DNA of 64,000 bases, taken from assembly GCF_010882175.1 (NCBI RefSeq), contig NZ_WKLH01000002.1:620001-684000 (forward strand), given 5' to 3'. A model generated the notes under the pieces. The model worked only from the letters and a program-made list of their open reading frames with translations. It did no database searches and was not told where the DNA came from. Each line of letters starts with the position of its first letter. Within the stretch, counting starts at the first letter, position 1. A program made the translations under genes and the position numbers. The stretch is from Mangrovibacterium lignilyticum (GTDB lineage: Bacteria; Bacteroidota; Bacteroidia; Bacteroidales; Prolixibacteraceae). Positions 7,914-15,750 of this stretch are shown here, piece after piece.

Positions 7914-9584
7914 ATGCGAAACAGAATCCTTCTTTTTGCTCTCTTGATCTATTCAACATTCAGCTGTACACCCAAAAAGCCAGAATCTCGGGTTGGCCTT
8001 TACCGCACTTTTGAACAGTCGTTGGAAAACACCACGCCTTATTCAAATAAGTTTACCGGTGTTGAGCTAAAATGTACGTTTATCGCTCCATCAGGGAAAA
8101 AGACGAAGTTTATCGGCTTTTTCGATGGTGACGGAGCTGGAGGTGGCGACAAGAAAAACGGTTCTATCTGGAAGTTTCGCTTCATTCCTGATGAAATCGG
8201 CGCATGGCACTATCAATGGAAATGGAGCGATAGCACACCCGGCGGAGAAGATCGATTTATATGTGATACAACCAACGCGGGCAAAGGTATCTTACGGGCT
8301 TACAGCAAAAATCCGCGTTGGCTGGCCTATAACGGCACCGAGCCGGTTTGGCTAAAATCGTATTACGAAAGCGGACACGGCTCTATTGCACAACCTTTCG
8401 ACTGGATCACCACCAACGTTTACCAACCAATGATTGACCGCGGGTACAACCACCTTATGGTGAACTGGCTGCTTTCACTTTGCTGCTTCACGCAAATCTA
8501 CCACGACGGTCCCGCCCCTGCAACACAAGATCTGACACTCTACGAAGATGGCAAAGCTTCGGAAACAATGCGTCTTAATGTGTGGCAACTAATGGAACAG
8601 CATGTTTCGTGGCTTAACGACCGAAATGTCGGGCTACACCTGTTTTTGGGATTTGACGGAAGTAAAAACGATGGGCCTGAGTGGTCGAATTTGAGCGAAG
8701 AGGAAAAAGATTTTCTGGTGCGTTATACGGTTGCCCGTCTGGCCCCGTACGCCAATATTGCGGGCTGGGGATTTGTATGGGAAGTTCCCGGTGACCGTGA
8801 ATACTCAGAATTGGGATGGGCCCGGCTTATTCAGAAATACGATGTGTTCGATCACCTCCGAACATACGAAGATGAACATCCGGTAGAAAACGAGTACAAC
8901 CGACCGGAATACAATTTCGCCGCAATCGAAAACCATTCTATTTTCTCTGATGATCGTGATGCTGACCGTCCCTACTGGAAGGACGCATGGACACATCATC
9001 AGGCTTGTTTGGCCGGTTATGTACCAGGCAAACCGGTTTACATGATTGAAGGCAATGCTCTATGGAGGCGTTTCTGGCAACAGCGAACGAAAGCCACACG
9101 CGACGATTTACGCCAATCGGCATGGGCCTGTGTTACCGCCGGAGCATCATTCAACTGGTGTGGGCACGCTGGAGAAGATTCCCTCGTGGCTTTCGGCCCC
9201 GAAGGCTTGCCCTTTTTTGGCGATGATAATCCTTATGCCGCGTCTGCCCGCCAAATAGATCTGCTGAGCGAAGTAATGAATCGCGAAGTACAGTTTTACA
9301 CCATGAACCCGGCCGACTCATTATTGGCCGACTGCGATGAAAAACATGTTTGGTGTCTGGCTGAGCCCGCCCAACAATATTTGGTATTTTCGACAACAGG
9401 AGATTCCTTCAAACTTCGATTGAACCAAGGAAATTACACCGACAATACCTGGATGAATACGATAACCGGAGAAAAACAAAACATTGCTCCGATCACTCTG
9501 AAAAAGGATAAATTAGTTTCGTTTAGCCCTCCCGATCAGCAATCCGACTGGCTTCTACTTGTACGCAGAAAGCAGAACGAATAA
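7914..9584 (+). CDS. Lipoprotein glycoside hydrolase, DUF5060 plus TIM barrel (apiosidase-like architecture)
   Basis: A 556-residue secreted lipoprotein (lipobox STFSC near residue 18). Residues ~30-130 look like the DUF5060 beta-sandwich (GVELKCTFIAPSG, GSIWKFRFIPDEIGAWHYQW). Residues ~145-470 look like a clan-A-type (beta/alpha)8 glycosidase barrel, starting with the entry motif WLAYNGTEPVWLKS. A candidate acid/base Glu lies in GFVWEVPGD and a candidate nucleophile Glu in MIEGNALW. This domain order is found in apiosidase-like (GH140/DUF4038) and related enzymes, but identity to GH140 cannot be shown by eye. The neighbouring kinase-isomerase-transketolase operon makes release of a branched or unusual pentose attractive. 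An alternative is another DUF5060-containing glycosidase with a different sugar. Confidence 0.65.
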   Translation: MRNRILLFALLIYSTFSCTPKKPESRVGLYRTFEQSLENTTPYSNKFTGVELKCTFIAPSGKKTKFIGFFDGDGAGGGDKKNGSIWKFRFIPDEIGAWHYQWKWSDSTPGGEDRFICDTTNAGKGILRAYSKNPRWLAYNGTEPVWLKSYYESGHGSIAQPFDWITTNVYQPMIDRGYNHLMVNWLLSLCCFTQIYHDGPAPATQDLTLYEDGKASETMRLNVWQLMEQHVSWLNDRNVGLHLFLGFDGSKNDGPEWSNLSEEEKDFLVRYTVARLAPYANIAGWGFVWEVPGDREYSELGWARLIQKYDVFDHLRTYEDEHPVENEYNRPEYNFAAIENHSIFSDDRDADRPYWKDAWTHHQACLAGYVPGKPVYMIEGNALWRRFWQQRTKATRDDLRQSAWACVTAGASFNWCGHAGEDSLVAFGPEGLPFFGDDNPYAASARQIDLLSEVMNREVQFYTMNPADSLLADCDEKHVWCLAEPAQQYLVFSTTGDSFKLRLNQGNYTDNTWMNTITGEKQNIAPITLKKDKLVSFSPPDQQSDWLLLVRRKQNE

Positions 9585-9659
9585 AACCATTAAGCCTACA
9601 GTAACTTAAACTAATTTTGGTTACCATTTAAGGATAATTTTCAACTCAAAACAAGCATC

Positions 9660-10985
9660 ATGAAGCGAAATCGAAAAAAGCAAGCCTTACAATTTTGTTA
9701 CCTGATTACCCTAACATTCCTGCTAATTTCCTGCCAATCCCCAATAAATAAAAATACACAAACCCAGAATGACACCCGCTTTCGAGTGATTGTCTCGAGC
9801 GATATTGGCGGCACAGACCCTGATGATTTTCAGTCGATGGTACACCTGTTTCTGTATGCAGATGTGATCGATTTAGAAGGGATTATATCCTCGGCTTACG
9901 GTCCGGGGCGCAAACAACACATACTGGCCGTAATTGATGAGTATGAAAAAGATTACCCAAATTTGAAAACCTATTCGGATCAATACCCCACGGCAGATTC
10001 ACTTCGTCAAATCACCAAACAAGGCGCCGAAGAAATCGCCGGCTATAGCGGGGTCGGCAAACCAACCGAAGGCTCAAAGTGGCTTATCGACTGCGCGCGT
10101 CGCAACGATGACCGACCGCTTTATGTTCTGATATGGGGTGGCATCGAAGACTTATCTCAGGCATTGCACGATGCTCCCGACATTCTGCCCAGGTTGCGTG
10201 TATACTGGATTGGAGGTCCCAACAAAAAATGGTCACCCGACGCCTACCAATACATGGTCGACAATCACCCCAATTTGTGGATTATTGAATCGAATTCAAC
10301 ATACCGAGGCTGGTTTACCGGTGGCAATCAATCAGAAGCGTTGAACAACAACGGCTTTCCAGCCCAGTCAATTGCCGGCCGTGGCGCCATAGCCAACTTC
10401 TTCATGACTCAATTGGGAGGAACCATCAAAATGGGCGATACACCTTCTTTGGCCTGGCTGCTGAACGGAAACCAGGAAGATCCCACACAACCGGGATGGG
10501 GCGGCCAATACATTCGGGCATGGGAGCGCCCTCACTACCAGCTCACTCAAATGCCGGAAGAAAAAGACAGGATGCAGGAATTTGGTATTATGGAACTTTC
10601 ATTGCCAATAAAGCAGCAGACGCAGGAACAACCACAAGCCTTTCTAAAAGTCGACAACCAGGCACTGACGGGGTATTTCCTCGGTGACGATTCAGTGCGC
10701 TTTCGTTTCTCGCCTAAAAGTGCCAAAGTTTTCCAATTTTCAATTGACAGTAATATCGAGGAACTAAACGGGATGACTGGTAGCATAACTGCTTTCATTC
10801 CTTCGGCTAAGCTCGCAAATCAACCAGCAGCGGATCTCCCCAATTGGTGGACAGACAATCCGAACCCGGAATTTGCTGAAGGCGATCACATCGGAGCCAA
10901 AACAGTTAGTCGCTGGCGTGAAGAATTTCTAGCGGATTTCGCCAAACGAATGAACCGATGCAAAACCCCAAAACCTTCAGAATAA
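9660..10985 (+). CDS. DUF1593 (nucleoside-hydrolase-like) lipoprotein
   Basis: A 441-residue lipoprotein (lipobox LLISC) with the DUF1593/Sde182-type domain. The N-terminal segment VIVSSDIGGTDPDDFQS carries the Asp-rich cluster that resembles the calcium-binding DxDxxxDD of nucleoside hydrolases. A C-terminal beta-sandwich-like region follows from about residue 310. Members of this family are secreted and found among plant-polysaccharide genes; some bind cellulose, and no activity is established for most. It is 75 bases downstream of the DUF5060 glycosidase and probably co-transcribed. It is convergent with the corrinoid operon to its right. Confidence 0.8.
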   Translation: MKRNRKKQALQFCYLITLTFLLISCQSPINKNTQTQNDTRFRVIVSSDIGGTDPDDFQSMVHLFLYADVIDLEGIISSAYGPGRKQHILAVIDEYEKDYPNLKTYSDQYPTADSLRQITKQGAEEIAGYSGVGKPTEGSKWLIDCARRNDDRPLYVLIWGGIEDLSQALHDAPDILPRLRVYWIGGPNKKWSPDAYQYMVDNHPNLWIIESNSTYRGWFTGGNQSEALNNNGFPAQSIAGRGAIANFFMTQLGGTIKMGDTPSLAWLLNGNQEDPTQPGWGGQYIRAWERPHYQLTQMPEEKDRMQEFGIMELSLPIKQQTQEQPQAFLKVDNQALTGYFLGDDSVRFRFSPKSAKVFQFSIDSNIEELNGMTGSITAFIPSAKLANQPAADLPNWWTDNPNPEFAEGDHIGAKTVSRWREEFLADFAKRMNRCKTPKPSE

Positions 10986-11066
10986 AATGAACTGATTCAG
11001 CCGGTTCGTTATATTGAAAAATACGCAGAACACAGGAGCACCCGGATAGTGATCCTATTATTGAAA

Positions 11067-11759
11067 CTACATCTTGCGATGCATGCAGGTTTTCATCTGG
11101 CACAAATCACAGTGATAGTCCCGGTACTGCACGTCAGAACCGACACCGATAATTCCGCTAATCGATTTTATCGGATGCATTAAGGCTGATGGCGTTAGCG
11201 AAACACCTCCTGTTTTACCCTCAAAAAGAGAAAACAACGCATGCTGGTCGGCCACATCCCAATGACAGTAGCCCGGGCTGTACCGATTGGTAATTTGCAT
11301 CCCTTGTGCCTGAGCCTCGGCTTGAATACGCTCCTGTAACCGATCGGCCACTGCTTCTGCAATGGCTGATCCGAAAACATTCAGCACATAACCATAAACA
11401 GGATCATCACCGCGCAAAAGTCGGTCGGCTTCTTCGGAAATGGTTTTGCCGGCTGTGCATATAAACAGGGCAGCATGGCTTGATTCTCTTAACTCTCCGG
11501 TAATTGTTTTGCCCGGCTTCAGCTTCACCCCCTTTAGATGCAAAGAGCGCCCGTTGGTCAGAAACTGCGAAGGTTCAAACAGTTGATAGGAACCGACAAT
11601 ATCGTTTACTGATGAAGCAAGATTTTGCGCTTCACTCAGATAAAAAGGAAAGGGTTCGGGCATCGCATCAAGGGGATAGCCCAGTTCCCGGGAAATGAAT
11701 TCTTCATCCAGTTCCAATTCTTCAAAACGAAAGGATATTTCGTAAATCATAGCCGACAA
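11067..11759 (-). CDS. MetH-activation-domain protein (corrinoid reactivation candidate)
   Basis: A 230-residue protein matching the S-adenosylmethionine-binding activation domain of B12-dependent methionine synthase, without the rest of MetH. The conserved binding segment RYSPGY (159-164) is followed by HWDVADQHALF, and SLTPSALMHPIKSISG aligns with the MetH SLTESYAMWPGASVSG region. The C-terminus is Cys-rich (CDLCQMKTCMHR), as in the stand-alone versions found with corrinoid methyltransferases of anaerobes. The likely role is reductive remethylation of an inactive cob(II)alamin on the corrinoid protein encoded at 13999-14667. The start overlaps the end of the CobW-like gene by 13 bases; an alternative start is the internal ATG three codons in. 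Confidence 0.85.
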   Translation of the reverse strand: MSAMIYEISFRFEELELDEEFISRELGYPLDAMPEPFPFYLSEAQNLASSVNDIVGSYQLFEPSQFLTNGRSLHLKGVKLKPGKTITGELRESSHAALFICTAGKTISEEADRLLRGDDPVYGYVLNVFGSAIAEAVADRLQERIQAEAQAQGMQITNRYSPGYCHWDVADQHALFSLFEGKTGGVSLTPSALMHPIKSISGIIGVGSDVQYRDYHCDLCQMKTCMHRKM

Positions 11760-12643
11760 TATTCATCGTATTTAAGCTGTAAGTTAACGCTTTTATCAAA
11801 CTGCCCGATCAACACCAATTCGGTGCTGCCTGCCTGCTGATCCAACTCTTTAATTTCGAGCTGATCGAAAACAGCCTGCATGAAACCCTGCTTTCCATTT
11901 TCGAGTCGAACAAAACCCTTGGCACGAAAACATGCTCCGTTCAAGTTCTGAACAAACGAGCGCAGTGCTTTTTCGCTAATACTTTGTGCACTTTTAATTA
12001 CGACCGACTCCACATCAGGGCGCCCGCCGATCGCCTGTTCAACCATAAAGAAACGTGGTTTTCCGCTCAGCTCGTAATCTTCAATTTGTCCGTGCCGGGC
12101 CTCGACCAAAGCCGAGAATGGATTCATCTTTTGAATGTCGGTTTTCAGTTCATTCAAATCCCCGTCGTACAGGTCAAGCTTATTCAACAGTACAATATCA
12201 GCACTGCGAACTTGATGTTCCAGACGCAATTTTAAAGCCGGAGCCCGGTCGAAATGTTTCGCATCAACCAGGCACCAAACTTTATCCAAATATATTTTTC
12301 CGCGTAATTTTTCAGATTGAAAAACCTGCCCAACCCCAAGGGTATCAGAAAGACCGGAAGCTTCCATCAACAGCAGATCAGGCTTTACCTGATCAACAAA
12401 CTGACGGAGCGAATCGATGAACGATCCCAGCAAACAGACACAAAAAACCGATCCATTATTCACTTCCAGCATCTCGCAACTAAAATCGGCTTTCAGCTCC
12501 TGCCCATCGATATTGACAGGCGAAAATTCATTTTGAATAACCGCCACTTTTTTCGACTGAGACAGGTATGGCCAATAATGTTTCAGGAAAGAGGTTTTGC
12601 CACTTCCCAGAAAGCCGGTAATTAATTGCAAGGGAATACTCAT
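11747..12643 (-). CDS. CobW/HypB/UreG-type GTPase
   Basis: A 298-residue G3E P-loop GTPase of the COG0523/CobW type. The Walker A motif GFLGSGKTS (residues 9-17), Walker B-like LLMEASGLSDT and the guanine-specificity motif NKLD are clear. The usual metal-binding CxCC motif is changed to CVCL (VFCVCLLGS), so one ligand Cys is missing. In this operon it may load or protect the metal or cofactor of the corrinoid system, in the way MeaB-type G3E GTPases protect B12 enzymes; that is inference. Its start codon overlaps the stop of the UroD-thioredoxin gene by 4 bases, showing translational coupling. Confidence 0.87.
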   Translation of the reverse strand: MSIPLQLITGFLGSGKTSFLKHYWPYLSQSKKVAVIQNEFSPVNIDGQELKADFSCEMLEVNNGSVFCVCLLGSFIDSLRQFVDQVKPDLLLMEASGLSDTLGVGQVFQSEKLRGKIYLDKVWCLVDAKHFDRAPALKLRLEHQVRSADIVLLNKLDLYDGDLNELKTDIQKMNPFSALVEARHGQIEDYELSGKPRFFMVEQAIGGRPDVESVVIKSAQSISEKALRSFVQNLNGACFRAKGFVRLENGKQGFMQAVFDQLEIKELDQQAGSTELVLIGQFDKSVNLQLKYDEYCRL

Positions 12644-13989
12644 ACGGCCAGTTCTTTTTCGAATGCCTCAATAATGGCAGACTTCGGTGGGATCTGGCTA
12701 ATAAAGGCCACCTTACCATTCACACAAGTAGTTGGCACATTCTGAACGCCCAACGCCATCATCATGCGAATACCATCCACATTTTTGATTTTGTGTTCGA
12801 TGACTTCTACTGCTCCATCAAAATCGGCAGCCGCTTGTTTTACCGCTTCGACCATGTATTGGCAAGGAGCACACGAAGCTGAATCAAGTGTAATAATATC
12901 GACCACAATTTTGTCGTCGGCAAAATGTCCATCCAGACTCATTGGTTCCAAAGAAGCCACATGCTCCATTTCGCGGGTAGCTTGTTGTGCATACTCACTA
13001 TAAACAAGCTCGGTTACCGCCTGCAGGTTTTCAACCGGCGTATCCATTGGCAAGTCGCATCCAGGAGCCAAAATAAATCCTTTTACGCCTCCCAAGTCGA
13101 TACAGCTAACAGCTTCCTTTTTCGAATCCAGCTCGTTCCCAAGAAGCAGCACACTGGTCAGTTTCAGGTTTCCACCAAAACTAATTCCTTTGGCTAGCGC
13201 TGTTTCCTTCACAAAATCCAATGGAATATTTTCATCAATCGAAATATTATCGGGACGGCAGTCACACATCACTTCAATGTTTTGTTGCGCATGACCACAC
13301 ACGAAAAAAGAACTATACTTATCTTTCGAACGAACGAAGTCGAAAATTCGTTTGGCATAAGGGCTTACGAAAGTCTCGAAAGACATCGGATCAATCTGGC
13401 TGGTCATTGGATCAACTACGGCAATGACATCGCAACCGGAATCCAGTAACATTTCCGAATAGCGCATCCCCACTTCAGTGCAAAAATCCATTAGCTCAAC
13501 TACATAATCGGGATCTTCAAACAACTTCATAAATATTTCAGTACCCAACAGGTGCAAGGCTAAAGTAAACGGTCCGGTAATTAAACCATACACACCCAAT
13601 TCGGGGTACTTACCTTTAATGGCTTTGGTCGCCTCCAACACGACAGGAATACGACCATCGGTTGCTTCAGGCAGTTTTAAGTCGGCCAGAGGCGTACCTT
13701 CCAACAATGGATGTGAAATCACAGCCGGTGGATTTTCCTTACTCCACACCAGTTTACAACCCAAAATTTCTGCTTCAACCTGCAAGTCGAACACAATAGG
13801 AATACCATCAGGTTGATACAAGCTAATGGATTTCTCGATACCTTGTTTAATCAACTCCGCATCTTTCAAGTAAGTTTCTGCGTCAACACCGATAAGCTTT
13901 CCTCCATGAACACCCACAAAAGGCACCCAGGGTGCGCGTTTAGTTTCTTCCAGCTTAAAAGCCTTCTTTAATAATTCTATTCCGTTCAT
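12640..13989 (-). CDS. UroD/MtaA-like methyltransferase fused to a thioredoxin-like domain
   Basis: A 449-residue two-domain protein. Residues ~1-345 belong to the uroporphyrinogen-decarboxylase fold used by MtaA/MtbA methylcorrinoid methyltransferases (RAPWVPFVGVHGG near the N-terminus, YGLITGPFTLALHLLG centrally). Residues ~360-449 form a small thioredoxin-like domain with CAPC at 373-376 and a cis-Pro-like NVPTTCVNG. The MtaA zinc motif HxC is changed: the Cys is present in FFVCGHAQQ but the His two residues before is Phe, with a His two residues after. The C-terminal zinc Cys (LAPGCDLPMDTP) is kept. It sits next to the corrinoid protein (9-base gap), so methyl transfer to or from cobalamin is the likely role. 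A heme-pathway decarboxylase is unlikely in this context. Confidence 0.85.
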   Translation of the reverse strand: MNGIELLKKAFKLEETKRAPWVPFVGVHGGKLIGVDAETYLKDAELIKQGIEKSISLYQPDGIPIVFDLQVEAEILGCKLVWSKENPPAVISHPLLEGTPLADLKLPEATDGRIPVVLEATKAIKGKYPELGVYGLITGPFTLALHLLGTEIFMKLFEDPDYVVELMDFCTEVGMRYSEMLLDSGCDVIAVVDPMTSQIDPMSFETFVSPYAKRIFDFVRSKDKYSSFFVCGHAQQNIEVMCDCRPDNISIDENIPLDFVKETALAKGISFGGNLKLTSVLLLGNELDSKKEAVSCIDLGGVKGFILAPGCDLPMDTPVENLQAVTELVYSEYAQQATREMEHVASLEPMSLDGHFADDKIVVDIITLDSASCAPCQYMVEAVKQAAADFDGAVEVIEHKIKNVDGIRMMMALGVQNVPTTCVNGKVAFISQIPPKSAIIEAFEKELAV

Positions 13990-13998
13990 ATTTTTGGC

Positions 13999-14667
13999 TT
14001 AAGCGGTTTGCTTGTTTAAGAATTCAACGACCCCTTGTGGATCGGGTGCGTAATAGTCGGCGCCGATTTTCTGACTAAAATCTGCATTTACCGGAGCACC
14101 ACCAATGGTAACCAGTGTATTGGGATAAACAGCTTTAATTTCCTGCGTGATGCGTTCCATGTTGGCCATTGTTGTTGTCAACAAAGCCGACAAACCTACT
14201 GCGGCATCCGGATGTTCCTCCAAGGCAGCCAGATATTTATCTGTATTTACATCAATACCCAAATCAATCACCTTGTAACCATTACCCTCCAGCATCATGG
14301 CCACCAGGTTCTTACCAATATCGTGCAAATCGCCTAAAACAGTTCCGATTATAAAGGTTCCTTTTTGTTTGGCCTCGCCTGAAGCAAAGAAAGGTTTTAA
14401 ATGGACCATCGCAGTACTCATTGCCTTTGCCGACATCAATACTTGCGGGACAAACACTTTGTTTTCGCGGAACTTCACGCCAACACGCTCCATTCCGGGC
14501 ATCAGGCCCTTAGTTAACACATCCTGAGCAGCAACGCCTTGTTCAATTGCCTGACGTGTAATTTCATCGGCTCCGTCCATTCCTTTCATTTGTGGCGGAA
14601 ACGGAGCAGCCTTATTGACTTTTCCAAACTCTACGCATTCCGAAAGTTGATTCAATAAATCACTCAT
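13999..14667 (-). CDS. Corrinoid (cobalamin-binding) methyltransferase protein
   Basis: A 222-residue corrinoid protein of the MtaC/MtbC/MttC type. An N-terminal helical cap (residues ~1-95) precedes a B12-binding Rossmann domain with the base-off signature DLHDIGKN, whose His115 would ligate cobalt. It continues with VIDLGIDV, LSALLTTTM and TIGGAPVN. It is the methyl carrier of the operon and would cycle between cob(I)alamin and methylcobalamin. It is the first gene of a four-gene minus-strand operon. A TAAATTTG box (minus strand, 14695-14702) lies 28 bases upstream. The methyl donor enzyme (an MtaB/MttB-type protein) is not in the window. Confidence 0.92.
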   Translation of the reverse strand: MSDLLNQLSECVEFGKVNKAAPFPPQMKGMDGADEITRQAIEQGVAAQDVLTKGLMPGMERVGVKFRENKVFVPQVLMSAKAMSTAMVHLKPFFASGEAKQKGTFIIGTVLGDLHDIGKNLVAMMLEGNGYKVIDLGIDVNTDKYLAALEEHPDAAVGLSALLTTTMANMERITQEIKAVYPNTLVTIGGAPVNADFSQKIGADYYAPDPQGVVEFLNKQTA

Positions 14668-14694
14668 ATTTTATCAGTTTAATCAGGTTCTCCA

Positions 14695-14702
14695 CAAATT
14701 TA
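14695..14702 (-). promoter_or_regulatory. Candidate -7 box of the corrinoid operon
   Basis: On the minus strand the sequence reads TAAATTTG, matching TAnnTTTG, 28 bases before the corrinoid gene start. No clear TTTG is found at the -33 position, which fits a promoter needing an activator such as the divergent AraC protein. Confidence 0.4.
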
Positions 14703-14785
14703 TCGGTGAAAACAGGCATAAAAAATAGTCCATTTTTTGAAAAAGATGTATTATCTTACTTTCTTCGAAAAATAAGAAAATACAA

Positions 14786-15649
14786 ATGATAATAAAACGA
14801 AGATTTTCGAAAGTTCCCGACGTTATTCTGAGCGCACAGCGCCATGATGAGCTCACCCTGGACTTGTATTTATGCGAACTGACCGAATTGTTGATGGGTA
14901 AACAAACAATCCACAAACAGCTCACTCCCTTGAATGATTACCTATTAATATACTGCACTAAGGGCCATTTATTACTCTCCATTGCTTCCGACAGGGTTTG
15001 GATGCAGAAAGAGCAATTTTGTATCATCCCTAAGGGCTTTCAATACCATTTTGAAGTCGGAGAAAGCGAGCCGACAAATGTTTTCTTATGCTATTTTAAC
15101 GGCTCCAAGACCAAGATACTTGAAAAAGAATTCACAGCGGTTCGAGACCTTGTTCCATCGGTAAACAACCTCGTTGCCAATCGCAAGATGCTGTTTGACG
15201 AGCTTTTTGCAAACCTGAGCAGAGGGTACAACAACGCGAACATGCACTATATAAACTTCACCTTTGCCCACCTACTGGCTACATTTGTATTTGCCTCGCG
15301 AACCGGGGATGATCTTTTGACCGAGGAAAACCCGATGGTTCAAAACCTGATTAGCTTTATGGAGCAGAATATTGAAAAGAAAATGACATTAAATGATTTT
15401 GCGCACGAAAGCGGCTACTCAATTACTTATTTGTCAACGATTTTCAGGCGGGTCACCAACTACAGCCCACTAAGTTACTTTTCACACCTGAAAATTAGCA
15501 AGGCCTGCGAATACCTTGATCAAACCAGTATGAAGATTAAGCAAATTGCCTACAAAATGGGCTACACAGACGCTTATTACTTCTCGAAGGATTTTCAGAA
15601 GAAAATGGGACTTTCACCCCGCGCTTATCGTCAAAGGCTGAAACAATAA
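14786..15649 (+). CDS. AraC-family transcriptional regulator
   Basis: A 287-residue regulator with an N-terminal cupin-like ligand domain (residues ~15-180; RVWMQKEQFCIIPKGFQYHF is a typical cupin strand run) and a C-terminal double helix-turn-helix (FAHESGYSITYLSTIFRRV, then IAYKMGYTDAYYFSKDFQKK, ending SPRAYRQR). It is divergent from the corrinoid operon, sharing a 118-base control region, so it is the likely regulator of that operon. The inducer may be a methylated compound or sugar; it cannot be read from sequence. Confidence 0.9.
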   Translation: MIIKRRFSKVPDVILSAQRHDELTLDLYLCELTELLMGKQTIHKQLTPLNDYLLIYCTKGHLLLSIASDRVWMQKEQFCIIPKGFQYHFEVGESEPTNVFLCYFNGSKTKILEKEFTAVRDLVPSVNNLVANRKMLFDELFANLSRGYNNANMHYINFTFAHLLATFVFASRTGDDLLTEENPMVQNLISFMEQNIEKKMTLNDFAHESGYSITYLSTIFRRVTNYSPLSYFSHLKISKACEYLDQTSMKIKQIAYKMGYTDAYYFSKDFQKKMGLSPRAYRQRLKQ

Positions 15650-15750
15650 AAAAAGCCAGCCGACTAAGTTGCCGACTGACTTAAAGCAAAAACCAATGTA
15701 GAAATTTATATTATTTCTATCTGTTCCTTAAGAATGAATTAAGATGTCCG

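Noticed and set aside
12640-13989. Heme-pathway uroporphyrinogen decarboxylase
   Set aside because: Context with a corrinoid protein, the C-terminal thioredoxin-like fusion and the MtaA-like Cys positions favour a methyltransferase role.
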